Shown here: piece by piece, positions 42,953 through 51,080 of the stretch
Numbering within the stretch: position 1 is the first letter of the stretch
Layout of the letters: the number at the start of each line of letters is the position of its first letter
Assembly (NCBI RefSeq): GCF_029894425.1
Contig: NZ_JARXYJ010000001.1
Span: 6,344,501-6,408,500, forward strand
From: Streptomyces sp. SAI-127
GTDB taxonomy: Bacteria > Actinomycetota > Actinomycetes > Streptomycetales > Streptomycetaceae
DNA length: 64,000 bases
Direction of reading: 5' to 3'
Made by a program: the position numbers and the translations under genes
The notes under the pieces: generated by a model
The model's input: the letters and a program-made list of their open reading frames with translations, nothing else
Told to the model about the DNA's origin: nothing
The model's database searches: none

Positions 42953-43077
42953 GTTCGCCCGGTCAGGAGTCCCGCGAGTACGAACCGCCGCCCGGCCTGG
43001 GCAAGTTGGCACTGTGGATCCTGCTGTTCGTGGTGGCGGCGATCGTGGTCGTGGTGGGCGGCGTGTACTTCGCGTGA
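42949..43077 (+). CDS. 42-residue single-pass membrane protein
   Basis: Encodes M-S-S-P-G-Q-E-S-R-E-Y-E-P-P-P-G-L-G followed by one hydrophobic helix (L-W-I-L-L-F-V-V-A-A-I-V-V-V-V-G-G) and a short F-A end. It is joined upstream to the large hydroxylase subunit by ATGA and downstream to the P-loop gene by TGATG, so it is translated with both. It may be a membrane adaptor for the hydroxylase. The family is not recognised. Confidence 0.7.
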   Translation: MSSPGQESREYEPPPGLGKLALWILLFVVAAIVVVVGGVYFA

Positions 43078-43610
43078 TGCGCGGGGTCGTGCTGGTCACC
43101 GGTGTGATGGCGGCCGGGAAGTCGACGGTGGCGCAAGCGCTGGCCGAGCTGTTGCCGAGGGCGGCGCATGTCCGGGGGGACGTGTTCCGGCGGATGATCG
43201 TGTCGGGGCGTGCGGAGTACCTGCCCGGCGCCTCCGGAGAGGCCTCGGCTCAACTCCGTCTGCGGTACCGGTTGTCGGCCGCGACGGCGGACGCGTACGT
43301 CGAGGCCGGATTCACGGCCGTCGTACAGGACGTGGTGCTGGGCGAGGACCTGACGGCGTACGTCGGACTGGTCCGGACCCGGCCGCTGTACGTCGTCGTC
43401 CTGGCACCGGACGCCGGGACGGTGGCCGCCCGGGAGGCCGGCCGGGCGAAGACGGGCTACGACGGCGAGGCCTGGACGATCCCCGAGCTGGACGAGGCGC
43501 TGCGGACGTCGACTCCGCGGATCGGCCTGTGGCTGGACACCTCCGCACTGACCCCGACGCAGACGGTGGAGGCGATTCTCGCGGGGCGGGAACGCGCGAG
43601 GGTGCTCTGA
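43077..43610 (+). CDS. P-loop kinase-like protein
   Basis: Encodes 177 residues. Walker A is G-V-M-A-A-G-K-S-T at 9-17. An R-G-D-V-F-R-R segment follows, and the C-terminal half carries W-T-I-P-E-L-D-E-A and W-L-D-T-S. The length and motifs resemble chloramphenicol-phosphotransferase-like or zeta-toxin-like small kinases, whose true substrates vary. No antitoxin partner of the epsilon type is adjacent. The start overlaps the preceding small membrane protein (TGATG). Confidence 0.85.
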   Translation: MRGVVLVTGVMAAGKSTVAQALAELLPRAAHVRGDVFRRMIVSGRAEYLPGASGEASAQLRLRYRLSAATADAYVEAGFTAVVQDVVLGEDLTAYVGLVRTRPLYVVVLAPDAGTVAAREAGRAKTGYDGEAWTIPELDEALRTSTPRIGLWLDTSALTPTQTVEAILAGRERARVL

Positions 43611-43742
43611 CGTCTCCTTGGTACGGGGGCGTTGTCAGTGGTGGCGCGTAGTGTTTCGAGCAGTGGGGGACGAGCGCAGGCCCGACGGGTTCGCCGTGCC
43701 GTGCCCGGCCAGGGGACTGCGTACGAAGCACACGGGGGAGCC

Positions 43743-44900
43743 ATGAGCACGACCGATGCCGCCGTAGCGGCGATCAGACTGACCGAGGACGAACTGCATC
43801 CGTACATCTCACATGTGTCGACCCGCCGCTGGCTCAGCGGGCCCGGACTGCCCGTCGACAGCGACCTGTTCACCTTCGAGGAGCTGCGCCGGGAGGGCCT
43901 GCGGACGGTCGCGGACGCGACGGCCGAGTCCGGCGGCCGGCTCAGCCAGGAGCTGTGCGACCAGCTGGTGATAGGCGGACTGACGGATCTGCACGGCAGG
44001 GAGAGGGAGTCGGTCCTGCTCGACGGAGTCACGGGCGAGGTCTCGACCACGGCGTTCTTTCCCGCACGCCCGGACCTGATGGACCGCACCCCGCTGGCCC
44101 CCTCCCTCCCCACCCTGGTCCGCTTCGCGACCGCTACGGACGAACTGACGGAGGTACGCGGCCAGTTCGCGGCGTACGCCGGACGCTTCGGTCCTACGGC
44201 CGTGGAGGAGGCGACGCGTCAGCTGCTGACGGTGTTCGAGGAGGGCACGGGCGGCGAGGTGCCGACGTTCTGGAAGATCGCGGCCCTGATCCGTCCGCTG
44301 GCCCTGGTGGCGGGCCCGGGCACGGCGTCCGGCCTGGCCCTGGACCTCCCGCCGCGCCTTTTGGACCAGGAGTTCGGCCGCAGCCACGTCGTCCGCTTCG
44401 AGGACATCGACTTCCCGTCCACGCTCACGCACGCTCCGACCCGTCGCTTCCTGGCGGAGACGGGCCTGCCCGAGGACGGCGTCCTCTTCCACACCGACCC
44501 GGACGCCCCGCTGCCGACCCTCGCGGAGCACCGGGCCGACCAGCTGGTCGCCCTCCCGCCCCGCGCCGAACACCTGATCGTCCTCGGCCACCTGATCGAG
44601 GACAACACCCTGGTCGTCGACGGCGAGACGGGCGCGGTCCTGAACTGGAGCGAGCGGGAAGCGACCCTCCACCCCCTCAACACCGACATCTCCACCCTCG
44701 CCTTCACCCTCTGGCTCCTGCACCGGGAGCGCCAGATAGACGAGTCGCTCGCCCACGAGCTGACGAACACGCTGTACGTCCAGGTCGCCAAGACGATGGT
44801 CCGGGCCCTGTCCACCATCGACCCGACGGGCACGACGACGGACGCCGACTGGCACTACTGGACGGAGCTGTTCCAGGACGAGGTGGGCGGGGTGCTCTGA
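43743..44900 (+). CDS. Two-domain SUKH-4-type protein
   Basis: Encodes 385 residues in two similar halves. In each half a 'L-P' plus acidic turn precedes 'F' and 'P-T-L/F-E' segments, then an L-I-V-G/L-G-x-L-x-D block and a 'L-L/V-D-G-x-T-G-x-V' turn (L-L-D-G-V-T-G-E-V and V-V-D-G-E-T-G-A-V). SUKH-type proteins are often immunity partners of polymorphic toxins, but many Streptomyces genomes carry them singly, and no toxin is adjacent here. The C-terminus [11 protein letters not shown] overlaps the convergent nitrobindin gene by 46 bp. A degenerate piece of a related gene lies 0.8 kb further on. Confidence 0.8.
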   Translation: MSTTDAAVAAIRLTEDELHPYISHVSTRRWLSGPGLPVDSDLFTFEELRREGLRTVADATAESGGRLSQELCDQLVIGGLTDLHGRERESVLLDGVTGEVSTTAFFPARPDLMDRTPLAPSLPTLVRFATATDELTEVRGQFAAYAGRFGPTAVEEATRQLLTVFEEGTGGEVPTFWKIAALIRPLALVAGPGTASGLALDLPPRLLDQEFGRSHVVRFEDIDFPSTLTHAPTRRFLAETGLPEDGVLFHTDPDAPLPTLAEHRADQLVALPPRAEHLIVLGHLIEDNTLVVDGETGAVLNWSEREATLHPLNTDISTLAFTLWLLHRERQIDESLAHELTNTLYVQVAKTMVRALSTIDPTGTTTDADWHYWTELFQDEVGGVL

Positions 44901-45448
44901 CCGACCGCGCGGCGCAGGGTCGCCGAGAGGTGATGCTGCAGGGGCTGCCCGACCGCCGCGAGGTCGTGGACGAACGTGAAGGTGTCGCTGTCGCCGTCGG
45001 CCAGGGTGTAGCGGCGACGGGTGGCGGTCACGTCCTTGGCGGTGGGGGTCAGGGCCACGGAGTGCGTGGAGAGATCGACCGCGCCCTCTCCCGCATGCCC
45101 GACCAGGATCTCGGTGATGCCGGTGGGCTGGGTGACCAGTGCCTCCACCCGGCCGTCCGGCTGAAGCCGCCACCACCCGCTCTCCCGGGCCGCGGGCCGC
45201 AACGGCACCCCGTCACCGTCGAGCAGCCAGGCCCGGGCCTCGTACCGGAGGAAGGGACGCCCGTCGTGACCAAAGCTGACCTCCTGCGCGTACGCGAAGT
45301 CGCCGTCGAGCGTCGGATACCCACCTCGGCCCCGCCCCCGCCACACACCCAGAAACCCGAGCACGGGCTCGAGCAGCGGGTGCGGAGCCGGTTCCCGGTC
45401 CACCCGGTCGCTCTCGGGAAAGGGAGGCTCCGCCGCGGACTCAAACAC
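44855..45448 (-). CDS. Nitrobindin-like heme-binding beta-barrel protein
   Basis: Encodes 197 residues from the GTG at 45448, seven bases after AAGGAG; the frame stays open to 45484. The family features are the [19 protein letters not shown] start, the Y-E-A-R-A-W segment and the C-terminal [13 protein letters not shown] with the likely heme His. It probably binds heme reversibly with NO or related ligands in the cytoplasm. Its 3' end overlaps the convergent SUKH-4 gene by 46 bp, so the last 15 residues share DNA with that gene. Confidence 0.85.
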   Translation of the reverse strand: MFESAAEPPFPESDRVDREPAPHPLLEPVLGFLGVWRGRGRGGYPTLDGDFAYAQEVSFGHDGRPFLRYEARAWLLDGDGVPLRPAARESGWWRLQPDGRVEALVTQPTGITEILVGHAGEGAVDLSTHSVALTPTAKDVTATRRRYTLADGDSDTFTFVHDLAAVGQPLQHHLSATLRRAVGQSTPPTSSWNSSVQ

Positions 45449-45499
45449 GTTTGCACTCCTTGCTCGCACCCCTGCCGACCGCAAGCGTAGGCGGCGGGG

Positions 45500-45850
45500 C
45501 GGGGTCGTTCATCGCCGCCGAGTCCTTGGTACCGCTGATGCCGTTCCGCCAGCGGCTGTCGCCGACGCCGGCCGGGTTCTCGCCGATGGCTGCCGGCCGG
45601 TCGGCGGGACCTGGGCGCTGGGGGCCGTGGGTGGAGCCGTACCGGGAACGGCTGATGACGGTGGGGACGGTGCGGGAGAGGGGGCTGCCGGAGAACGGCG
45701 TCCCCTTCCGCGCGTCGACCAGGACGTCCCCGGAGGTCTCACCGAGGACGAAGGCAGGCTGGTGCTCGACGGCGCACCGACCGGCACGACGGACGCGACT
45801 GGCGGTAATGCGCGGAGACCTTCCAAGAAGAGGTGGGTGGGGTTCCTGGG
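45500..45850 (+). pseudogene. Composite gene scar: MFS fragment joined to SUKH-4 fragments
   Basis: 45502-45668 aligns at DNA level with 51957-52145 of the MFS gene downstream; in translation it still reads [11 protein letters not shown] and E-P-Y-R-E-R-L-M-T against F-V-A-A-E-S-F-V-P-L-M and E-P-Y-R-E-R-L-M-T. 45688-45850 then carries pieces like the SUKH-4 gene: L-P-E-N-G-V-P-F (L-P-E-D-G-V-L-F), an L-V-L-D-G segment, and DNA matching the SUKH-4 C-terminus (GAGGTGGGTGGGGTTC against GAGGTGGGCGGGGTGC). The pieces are in different frames and interior parts are missing. This is decayed DNA from two genes that flank the island today. Confidence 0.8.
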
Positions 45851-45863
45851 CGGACTCCGCCTC

Positions 45864-46484
45864 TCAAGGAGGACATGCGGCTACGGCCTCCAACGCGGTC
45901 ACTTGGGTGAGATCGACAGTGATCTCACCCCCGGAGGTCTTGAGGACGAGCCGTCCGGCGTCCGCGCGGACCGTGGTGCCGCAGACTTGACCCGAAGGAG
46001 TGGTGATCTGCAGACCCGGTGCCTCCTTCTCCGGTCCGTACCAGGTCATGCCGACGGCCGTCACCAGGAGCAGGGCACAAGTTGCGGTGAGGCGCACACC
46101 CCAGGAGAGAGCCTTGAGCGAATCCAGGGCTTCGGAGTGCTCCGCCAAAGGGCCCGGGACCAGATCGCGGACATCCGTGAGCGCCGGGCGTCCGTGCGCG
46201 GCCCGAATCAGCCGGAACGCACCGAAGCCGCCAAGGAGGAGAGCCAGGAGGAGAACGCAGCCGACGACCACGGCCCAGGTGCCGGCGAGTTGGCTCACAT
46301 CGGACCGCCCCTTGATGAGGCTGAATCCGACAAGCCCTGCCAACAGCGCGCCCAGGCCATTGCGCCACGCGAGAGCGGCCTCCCGCACCCGAGGCAGTTC
46401 GGTGCTGAGCAGGCGGCGGCGTTCCTGCGCACGTTGGAGATCGACGACGGAGGCCGGCGGGCCCGGCTCCAGCGATCCGGTCAC
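45864..46484 (-). CDS. Membrane protein of the CHAT cluster
   Basis: Encodes 206 residues from a GTG overlapping the preceding stop (GTGA). Three hydrophobic segments occur at about 35-57, 66-93 and 128-150. A short soluble end follows with one Cys pair spread out (V-C-G-T-T and A-A-C-P-P). The N-terminal 35 residues look helical (L-Q-R-A-Q-E-R-R-R-L-L). No family is recognised. It is the last of three genes that begin with a CHAT protease, so it is a candidate membrane partner or target of the protease. Confidence 0.75.
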   Translation of the reverse strand: MTGSLEPGPPASVVDLQRAQERRRLLSTELPRVREAALAWRNGLGALLAGLVGFSLIKGRSDVSQLAGTWAVVVGCVLLLALLLGGFGAFRLIRAAHGRPALTDVRDLVPGPLAEHSEALDSLKALSWGVRLTATCALLLVTAVGMTWYGPEKEAPGLQITTPSGQVCGTTVRADAGRLVLKTSGGEITVDLTQVTALEAVAACPP

Positions 46485-46825
46485 CTCGGTCCGTCCTTGA
46501 TGACCAGCATCCAATAGGCCCCGCAACCGGTTCGTTCCGCGGGGCGGCCGGCGTGCTCCTCGACGCACGCGCAGAGCATCGGCTCGGCGCGGTCTCCGGC
46601 GGGCTGACGTCCTTTCTTGCGGCGAAGGCCGGGAAGGCCCGGTTTGCCCTTGAAGACGCTGTCGACGACGGGAACGTCGCAATGGTGACCGCAGCGCGGA
46701 CACGGGCCGCTGAGTAGGCTGCCGATCAATCCGGCGTCCTGCCGGACGAAGGTCGTGGCCGCGAAAGGGCCGTAGTCCGGGGAGGTGATCTCCTCGTAGG
46801 GAATCTCGGCTGCGGTGTCCGGCAT
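46481..46825 (-). CDS. Small Cys-rich (zinc-ribbon-like) protein of the CHAT cluster
   Basis: Encodes 114 residues. AGGAG six bases before the ATG at 46825 supports this start; an ATG at 46849 overlaps the CHAT stop (ATGA) and would add eight residues. The motif C-P-R-C-G-H-H-C-D-V-P in the middle and a later C-A-C-V-E-E-H plus C-G-A-Y-W suggest a bound metal. It has no membrane segment. It sits between the CHAT gene and the membrane-protein gene, overlapping the latter by GTGA. Function unknown. Confidence 0.7.
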   Translation of the reverse strand: MPDTAAEIPYEEITSPDYGPFAATTFVRQDAGLIGSLLSGPCPRCGHHCDVPVVDSVFKGKPGLPGLRRKKGRQPAGDRAEPMLCACVEEHAGRPAERTGCGAYWMLVIKDGPR

Positions 46826-46845
46826 GGGGATCTCCTGGCCCTCGG

Positions 46846-48078
46846 TCATGGTCCGGTGTGGATGAACGGCACCCACGCGCTCAATGCGGTCCTGGCGCGC
46901 AGTTCGGTGGTCGCACGATGAAGAGCCCGTGCCGATCGTGCCGGATCGAAGACGCCTGCGGCGGTCAGGTCGGCGTACACCGCCTCGGTCACCTCGGCGG
47001 CGACCTGGTCGTGGACTGACCAGAGAGTACCGATGACGTGGCGGTAGCCGGCGTAGTGCAGTGCGGCGGTCAGGGTGATGGCCTCGTCGGGCAGGAACAG
47101 CCCGCCGGTCGCTGTCTGGCACGCGGAGAGGAACGCGAACTCGCTCCGGAAGTGTCCCGTGCCGATGTCACCGACGGTGAGACGTCCGTCGGTGAGCAGC
47201 AGTCCACCCTGCGAGGGCTGGAGCAGGTCCTGGGCTCCGTGGCAGCTGAAGTGGACCCATCGATGCCGGGGGAGTTCGGCCCTGACACGTTCCACGACGG
47301 CCTCCTCGGCGTCGAGGAGCGTGTGGCGTCCGGTGAACAGATCGGTGAGAAAGGCGCGTTCGCGGTGCACGTCCAGCAGTGCGGGAGCGTCCGGGACTTC
47401 GCTCGCCGTGACGAGCAGCAGCCTGGCGTCGGACCCGTCCGCCGGTTGCCGGCGTGCCTCGGCCAGGGCGCGCAGCGTGGGCGTGAAAGAGGAGACGACC
47501 CGGTCGAGCACTCCGTCCCCGGCTCGGCCCGCGGCGTGCAGCGGCAGCAGCCCGAGAAGCCCCGTGGGACACCACCACAGACGGGGAGGATCGTTGTCGC
47601 CCGGCGTGGCGGCACCGAGGCCGAGGGCCGACAGCACCGGTTCGGCGATCACGTCCCACATCCACTCGGTCAGGGAGAGGAGCATGCTCTCGATCGCGTG
47701 CAGTGCTCGGACGCAGGCATTGCGGGCGTCGGTGACTTCACGGAACACCTCAGGGGACCGCTCGCCCGCGTCGAACCGGAGTTCTGCCTGATGGAGGTGG
47801 TGCATCGGCGCGTCGAGCCCACTGAGCACTTCGAGGTATTCGCCGACGTGGCGAGCCACATCCGACTCGGTCAGTTCCGGCAATTCGCGGACGACAACGC
47901 CCTCCGGCCGGAGCAGGAGCGCGTCGCAGCGCCAGCCGCTGACATTGATCACGACCACGGGCCCGCGGTCCGCCACTCCGATGAGTGCTTCGGGTTCCGG
48001 ATGCGAGAGGAAGTCCTCGAACCCCGGGAGGGCACGCGCCTCGGCCAACGCCGATTCCAGTTGGAGCGACAGCTCCAT
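46846..48078 (-). CDS. CHAT-domain (caspase-like) protease
   Basis: Encodes 410 residues from the ATG at 48078 (a GTG at 48111 is possible). The catalytic His is His280 in H-F-S-C-H-G and the Cys is Cys320 in L-S-A-C-Q-T-A, so the dyad is intact. The protein begins L-E-S-A-L-A-E-A-R-A-L-P-G-F, which in ordinary TPR-CHAT proteins is the linker right after the TPR region; the TPR region itself is absent. The middle W-W-C-P-T-G-L-L-G-L-L-P-L-H is also standard for that family. It leads two further genes on the minus strand. A TPR protein is encoded divergently 65 bp away, and the two together would restore a full TPR-CHAT protein. Confidence 0.88.
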   Translation of the reverse strand: MELSLQLESALAEARALPGFEDFLSHPEPEALIGVADRGPVVVINVSGWRCDALLLRPEGVVVRELPELTESDVARHVGEYLEVLSGLDAPMHHLHQAELRFDAGERSPEVFREVTDARNACVRALHAIESMLLSLTEWMWDVIAEPVLSALGLGAATPGDNDPPRLWWCPTGLLGLLPLHAAGRAGDGVLDRVVSSFTPTLRALAEARRQPADGSDARLLLVTASEVPDAPALLDVHRERAFLTDLFTGRHTLLDAEEAVVERVRAELPRHRWVHFSCHGAQDLLQPSQGGLLLTDGRLTVGDIGTGHFRSEFAFLSACQTATGGLFLPDEAITLTAALHYAGYRHVIGTLWSVHDQVAAEVTEAVYADLTAAGVFDPARSARALHRATTELRARTALSAWVPFIHTGP

Positions 48079-48143
48079 TTTCCCCACGGGATCGAAAGAA
48101 GACCTGGACACTGGGGCAAGACTAGCCGGGACGGACGGGGTGG

Positions 48144-50702
48144 ATGAGCGAGAACGACCAAGAGAGTTTCCGCGCCGAAGTCGCGGAATCCGTCGTGGTG
48201 TTGCGCGAGGCGATCCATCAGGCGGCCGTCCGTCGGGACTACGCCCACCTGCACACGGCAGAGGTGAACGCGGCACTCGGCCGGATCCTCGTGCCGGATC
48301 TCGGAGAACGCCTGGGCCTCTCGTTGCCCCTCGCGATAGCTGCGTTGGAGGCTGCCGGGAAGCTGTATCTCGCGCGCCACTCGGCCACTCCGTACGACCC
48401 CACGAACGAACTCGTCGCCGCCGTAGGCCTCTACAAGCTGCTCGCGAAGGTGCCCGAAGTCGAGCAGCCGATCCAGATCCGATGGATCTTCGCTGCGCTC
48501 GACGGGCGGGAGCCCGACACGGGAGACGAGCCCGACGATCTCAGCAACGTGGCGTCCACGGTACTGGCGTACGCCATGGCGACCGATGACGAGACGGGGT
48601 TGCCCGTGGCACTGGCGCTCTACCGGCGCGCGATCGCCGCGTGCCCGCCCGGCCACCCTTATCGCAGGGACATCCTGAACAACTATCTGGGCGCCTTGAG
48701 TTGGGGTGGAGTGCATGACACGAAACCGGCGGAGGAAGGAGAAGCCGCGAAGGTCCTGGCGGAACTCCAGCAGGAGGAGGCGGGCCACGGGGACGGGGAA
48801 CGCGCGGCGATGCGGAAGGCGTTGGTCGGCGGTGTGCTGATGGAGAAGGCAACACGAACCGGCGATCTCGGCACCTTCGACGAGGCGATCAACACCCTGC
48901 GAGAAGCCCTCGCCGCCATGCCCGACGGAGCGGACGGCAGGGCGGGATTCGTCGAGAACCTAGGGCGGGCGCACCTGAACCGCTGGTTCGTGTCGCGGAA
49001 CCCCGCCGACCATGCCGAGGCGGTGTCCGTGCTCCTCGCATGCGTGCGGATCACCGACGCCGACCATCCGTTCCGTGTGAGGCGCATGGGTTTCCTGGCC
49101 AACGCGCTGATGGCGGAGGTGAGCAGCGCGGACAAGGAACAGGTGCTCGCGGTCCTGCGAGAGATGAGCGAGATCGGACCGGGCATCCGCCCCTCGTCGC
49201 TCGCGATGCTCGCCAACAGCTGGTACCTGGCCTGGATCCGGTTCAAGGACTCGGTGCTGCTCGACACCGTGATCGACCTGTTGAAACAGGTCGGCGACTC
49301 CGAACGGGGCGTATCCGCGGAGGAGCAGAGCCGGCGCCTCGGGGACGTTCTTTGGGCACGTTGGTCCCACAACCGCGACCTCTCCGACATCGACGAGATC
49401 ATCGGCGCCCTCGGCTCGCAGCTCTCGGGCATGGAACTCGGTGACCCCGAGGCTCTCAACCTGCTCGCCCGGGCCATGCGTGCACGATGGGAGAGCAGCG
49501 GTGACAGCGTGGCGATCGAGCATGCCACCGCGCTTCTGTCCCTCGCTGTCGAACGTGCCCCCGCCGGATCGGCGGGGAAAGCGATGTATCTGAACAACCT
49601 GGCATCGGTGCTCCTCCGGGCCGGAACGCTCAGCAGGGACCGCGAGGAGATCGCGCGGGCTGTCGAACTGTCGCGGGAGGCGGTCTCCGTGGCACCCGAC
49701 GGTGATCCGGGTCTGCCGATGTATCTGCACAACCACAGCGCGGCACACGGCTTGATGTGGCAGGTGACCAGGGAGCGTGCCTGGCTGGTGGACGGACTTC
49801 GACTCGCCCGGCGAGCGGTCGGCGCCACACCGCAGGATCACCCGGACCGCCTGGGCCACCTCTCGAACCTGGGCGGCCTGCTCCTGCTGCTCGGCGGTCA
49901 GGACGACGACCTCCGGCTGGTGGAGGAGGCCGTCACCCTGCTCGCGCCCGGCGCCGATCCGGCGAACGCCTCGGACCCGGCTTACGGCATGGTCTGCATC
50001 CACCTGGCTCAGGCCTTCCAGCGGCTCCGTGGAACCGACGCGGACGACGCCGGTCTCGACGGCCGTGCGCGCGCCCTTTTTCGCGAGGCCTCCCGCTCCG
50101 TGCCGCCACGGACCGCCGACCTGGTCACCTTCCGACGCCTGTGGGGCAACGAAGCGGCGGGCGCAGGTGACTGGCCCGAGGCGGCGCGGGCGCTCACCGA
50201 GGCCATCGGACTCCTCGCGGACCATCTCGGGCCGCGAGTCTCCCGCGTCGACCAGGAACGCAGCCTGGCGGACTTCAGCGGCCTCGCCACGGACGCTGCC
50301 GCGGCGTGTCTGGCGACCGATCGCCCCGAGAAGGCAGTCGATGTTCTGGAGAAGGGCCGGGGCGTGCTCCTGGCACAGTCCCTTCGGAGAGACGACGAGA
50401 TGCGTCGGCTGGACGAGGAACATCCCGAACTGGCCCGACGCATCGAGCACCTGCGCACCCTCCTGGCGGAGAGCCGCGACCCCGCCCCTGTGACCATCAG
50501 GGGAGGCGACAGAGGCCGTGGCGGGAATCGAACCCGCGTAACTCGCTTTGCAGGCGAGTCCCTGAACCACTCGGGCACACGGCCGGGTCGGGTTGAGCGA
50601 GGTGCTTGTTCCGAACTCCGTGATGCGACCGTATGGCGAGGGTGTGGGGAGGCTCAAGGGCTTCCTGGGTGCTGCAATGGGACTGCCATACGCCGTTCAT
50701 GA
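48144..50702 (+). CDS. TPR-repeat protein truncated at the CHAT junction; frame runs through tRNA-Cys
   Basis: Starts at an ATG after GGGGTGG. About 790 residues are TPR-type helical repeats (for example A-M-Y-L-N-N-L-A-S-V-L-L, then H-L-S-N-L-G-G-L-L-L). The repeats close with D-R-P-E-K-A-V-D-V-L-E-K-G-R-G-V-L-L-A-Q-S and H-P-E-L-A-R-R-I-E-H-L-R-T-L-L. In TPR-CHAT proteins the protease follows directly after this point, but here it does not. Past about 50510 the frame enters the antisense of a tRNA-Cys gene and ends at 50702, adding about 63 residues with no homology. The true C-terminus is therefore lost, or replaced by antisense-tRNA residues. The CHAT half lies on the other strand, divergent. 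Confidence 0.82.
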   Translation: MSENDQESFRAEVAESVVVLREAIHQAAVRRDYAHLHTAEVNAALGRILVPDLGERLGLSLPLAIAALEAAGKLYLARHSATPYDPTNELVAAVGLYKLLAKVPEVEQPIQIRWIFAALDGREPDTGDEPDDLSNVASTVLAYAMATDDETGLPVALALYRRAIAACPPGHPYRRDILNNYLGALSWGGVHDTKPAEEGEAAKVLAELQQEEAGHGDGERAAMRKALVGGVLMEKATRTGDLGTFDEAINTLREALAAMPDGADGRAGFVENLGRAHLNRWFVSRNPADHAEAVSVLLACVRITDADHPFRVRRMGFLANALMAEVSSADKEQVLAVLREMSEIGPGIRPSSLAMLANSWYLAWIRFKDSVLLDTVIDLLKQVGDSERGVSAEEQSRRLGDVLWARWSHNRDLSDIDEIIGALGSQLSGMELGDPEALNLLARAMRARWESSGDSVAIEHATALLSLAVERAPAGSAGKAMYLNNLASVLLRAGTLSRDREEIARAVELSREAVSVAPDGDPGLPMYLHNHSAAHGLMWQVTRERAWLVDGLRLARRAVGATPQDHPDRLGHLSNLGGLLLLLGGQDDDLRLVEEAVTLLAPGADPANASDPAYGMVCIHLAQAFQRLRGTDADDAGLDGRARALFREASRSVPPRTADLVTFRRLWGNEAAGAGDWPEAARALTEAIGLLADHLGPRVSRVDQERSLADFSGLATDAAAACLATDRPEKAVDVLEKGRGVLLAQSLRRDDEMRRLDEEHPELARRIEHLRTLLAESRDPAPVTIRGGDRGRGGNRTRVTRFAGESLNHSGTRPGRVERGACSELRDATVWRGCGEAQGLPGCCNGTAIRRS
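50513..50584 (-). tRNA. tRNA-Cys (GCA)
   Basis: On the minus strand the 72-base cloverleaf is complete: acceptor GGCCGTG/CACGGCC, D stem CCC/GGG, anticodon stem CTCGC/GCGAG with loop CTGCAAA (anticodon GCA), T arm GCGGG-TTCGATT-CCCGC, and discriminator T, the cysteine identity base. No CCA is encoded. Its 3' end abuts the end of the TPR reading frame on the opposite strand. Confidence 0.95.
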
Positions 50703-50982
50703 AAGCCGTGCGCCATGCCCACGGTGCGGCGCGACGCGGCTGGGACATCGTGGAGGCTGCGCTGTGCACACCGCTCAGCGGTGCGCGGCTCATCACGGGG
50801 GAAAGTGGGCGCTCGCGGAAGAGGCCGTGGCGGGAATCGAACCCGCGTAACTCCCCGCGAGCGGAGCTCGCTGATGGATGCAGTGCAGGCGAGTCCCTGA
50901 ACCACTCGGGCACACGGCCGGGTCGGTGGCGCTCAAGGGGATGGTGAGGCCAGCAACGGGACTGCCATACGCCGTTCATGAA
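50675..50982. repeat. Direct repeats flanking the tRNA-Cys copies
   Basis: GCAAYGGGACTGCCATACGC and nine more matching bases occur at 50675-50703 and 50954-50982 (29 bp, one mismatch). Each copy lies 90 to 35 bp beyond the 5' end of a tRNA-Cys copy. With the tRNA copies they mark a tandem duplication of a unit of roughly 190 bp, later altered by insertions. The 466 bp from 50585 to 51050 hold no protein gene that I can support. Confidence 0.8.
50822..50919 (-). pseudogene. Interrupted tRNA-Cys copy
   Basis: 98 bases. The acceptor, D and T arms and the GCA anticodon match the neighbouring tRNA-Cys. Two insertions add 26 bases: the anticodon loop is 17 instead of 7 bases (an extra CTGCATCCAT-like stretch that repeats TGCA), and a 16-base CTCC...GGAG hairpin sits in the variable region. 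Most likely a pseudogene. A tRNA with a long variable arm and processed loop insertion would be the remarkable alternative. Confidence 0.8.
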
Positions 50983-51080
50983 CGGGCTCCGGCCGGCCGT
51001 GGTCGTACGACCAAGGTCTCAGGCCGAGGTGGAGCTTTTGACAGGGGTCAATGGGGGCTGTGGACCTTACTCTGGCGGGC

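Noticed and set aside
43077..43610. Zeta toxin of a toxin-antitoxin pair
   Set aside because: P-loop similarity only; no antitoxin partner, and it is embedded in a metabolic operon.
45627..46517. Plus-strand frame opposite the CHAT-cluster membrane protein
   Set aside because: The minus frame has three membrane helices and a coupled start; the plus frame is charged low-complexity sequence.
47038..48147. Plus-strand frame opposite the CHAT gene
   Set aside because: The CHAT dyad motifs on the minus strand settle the coding strand.
50593..50947. Short open frames between the tRNA-Cys copies
   Set aside because: They read antisense tRNA (R-G-R-G-G-N-R-T-R-V) and show no ribosome site or conservation cues.
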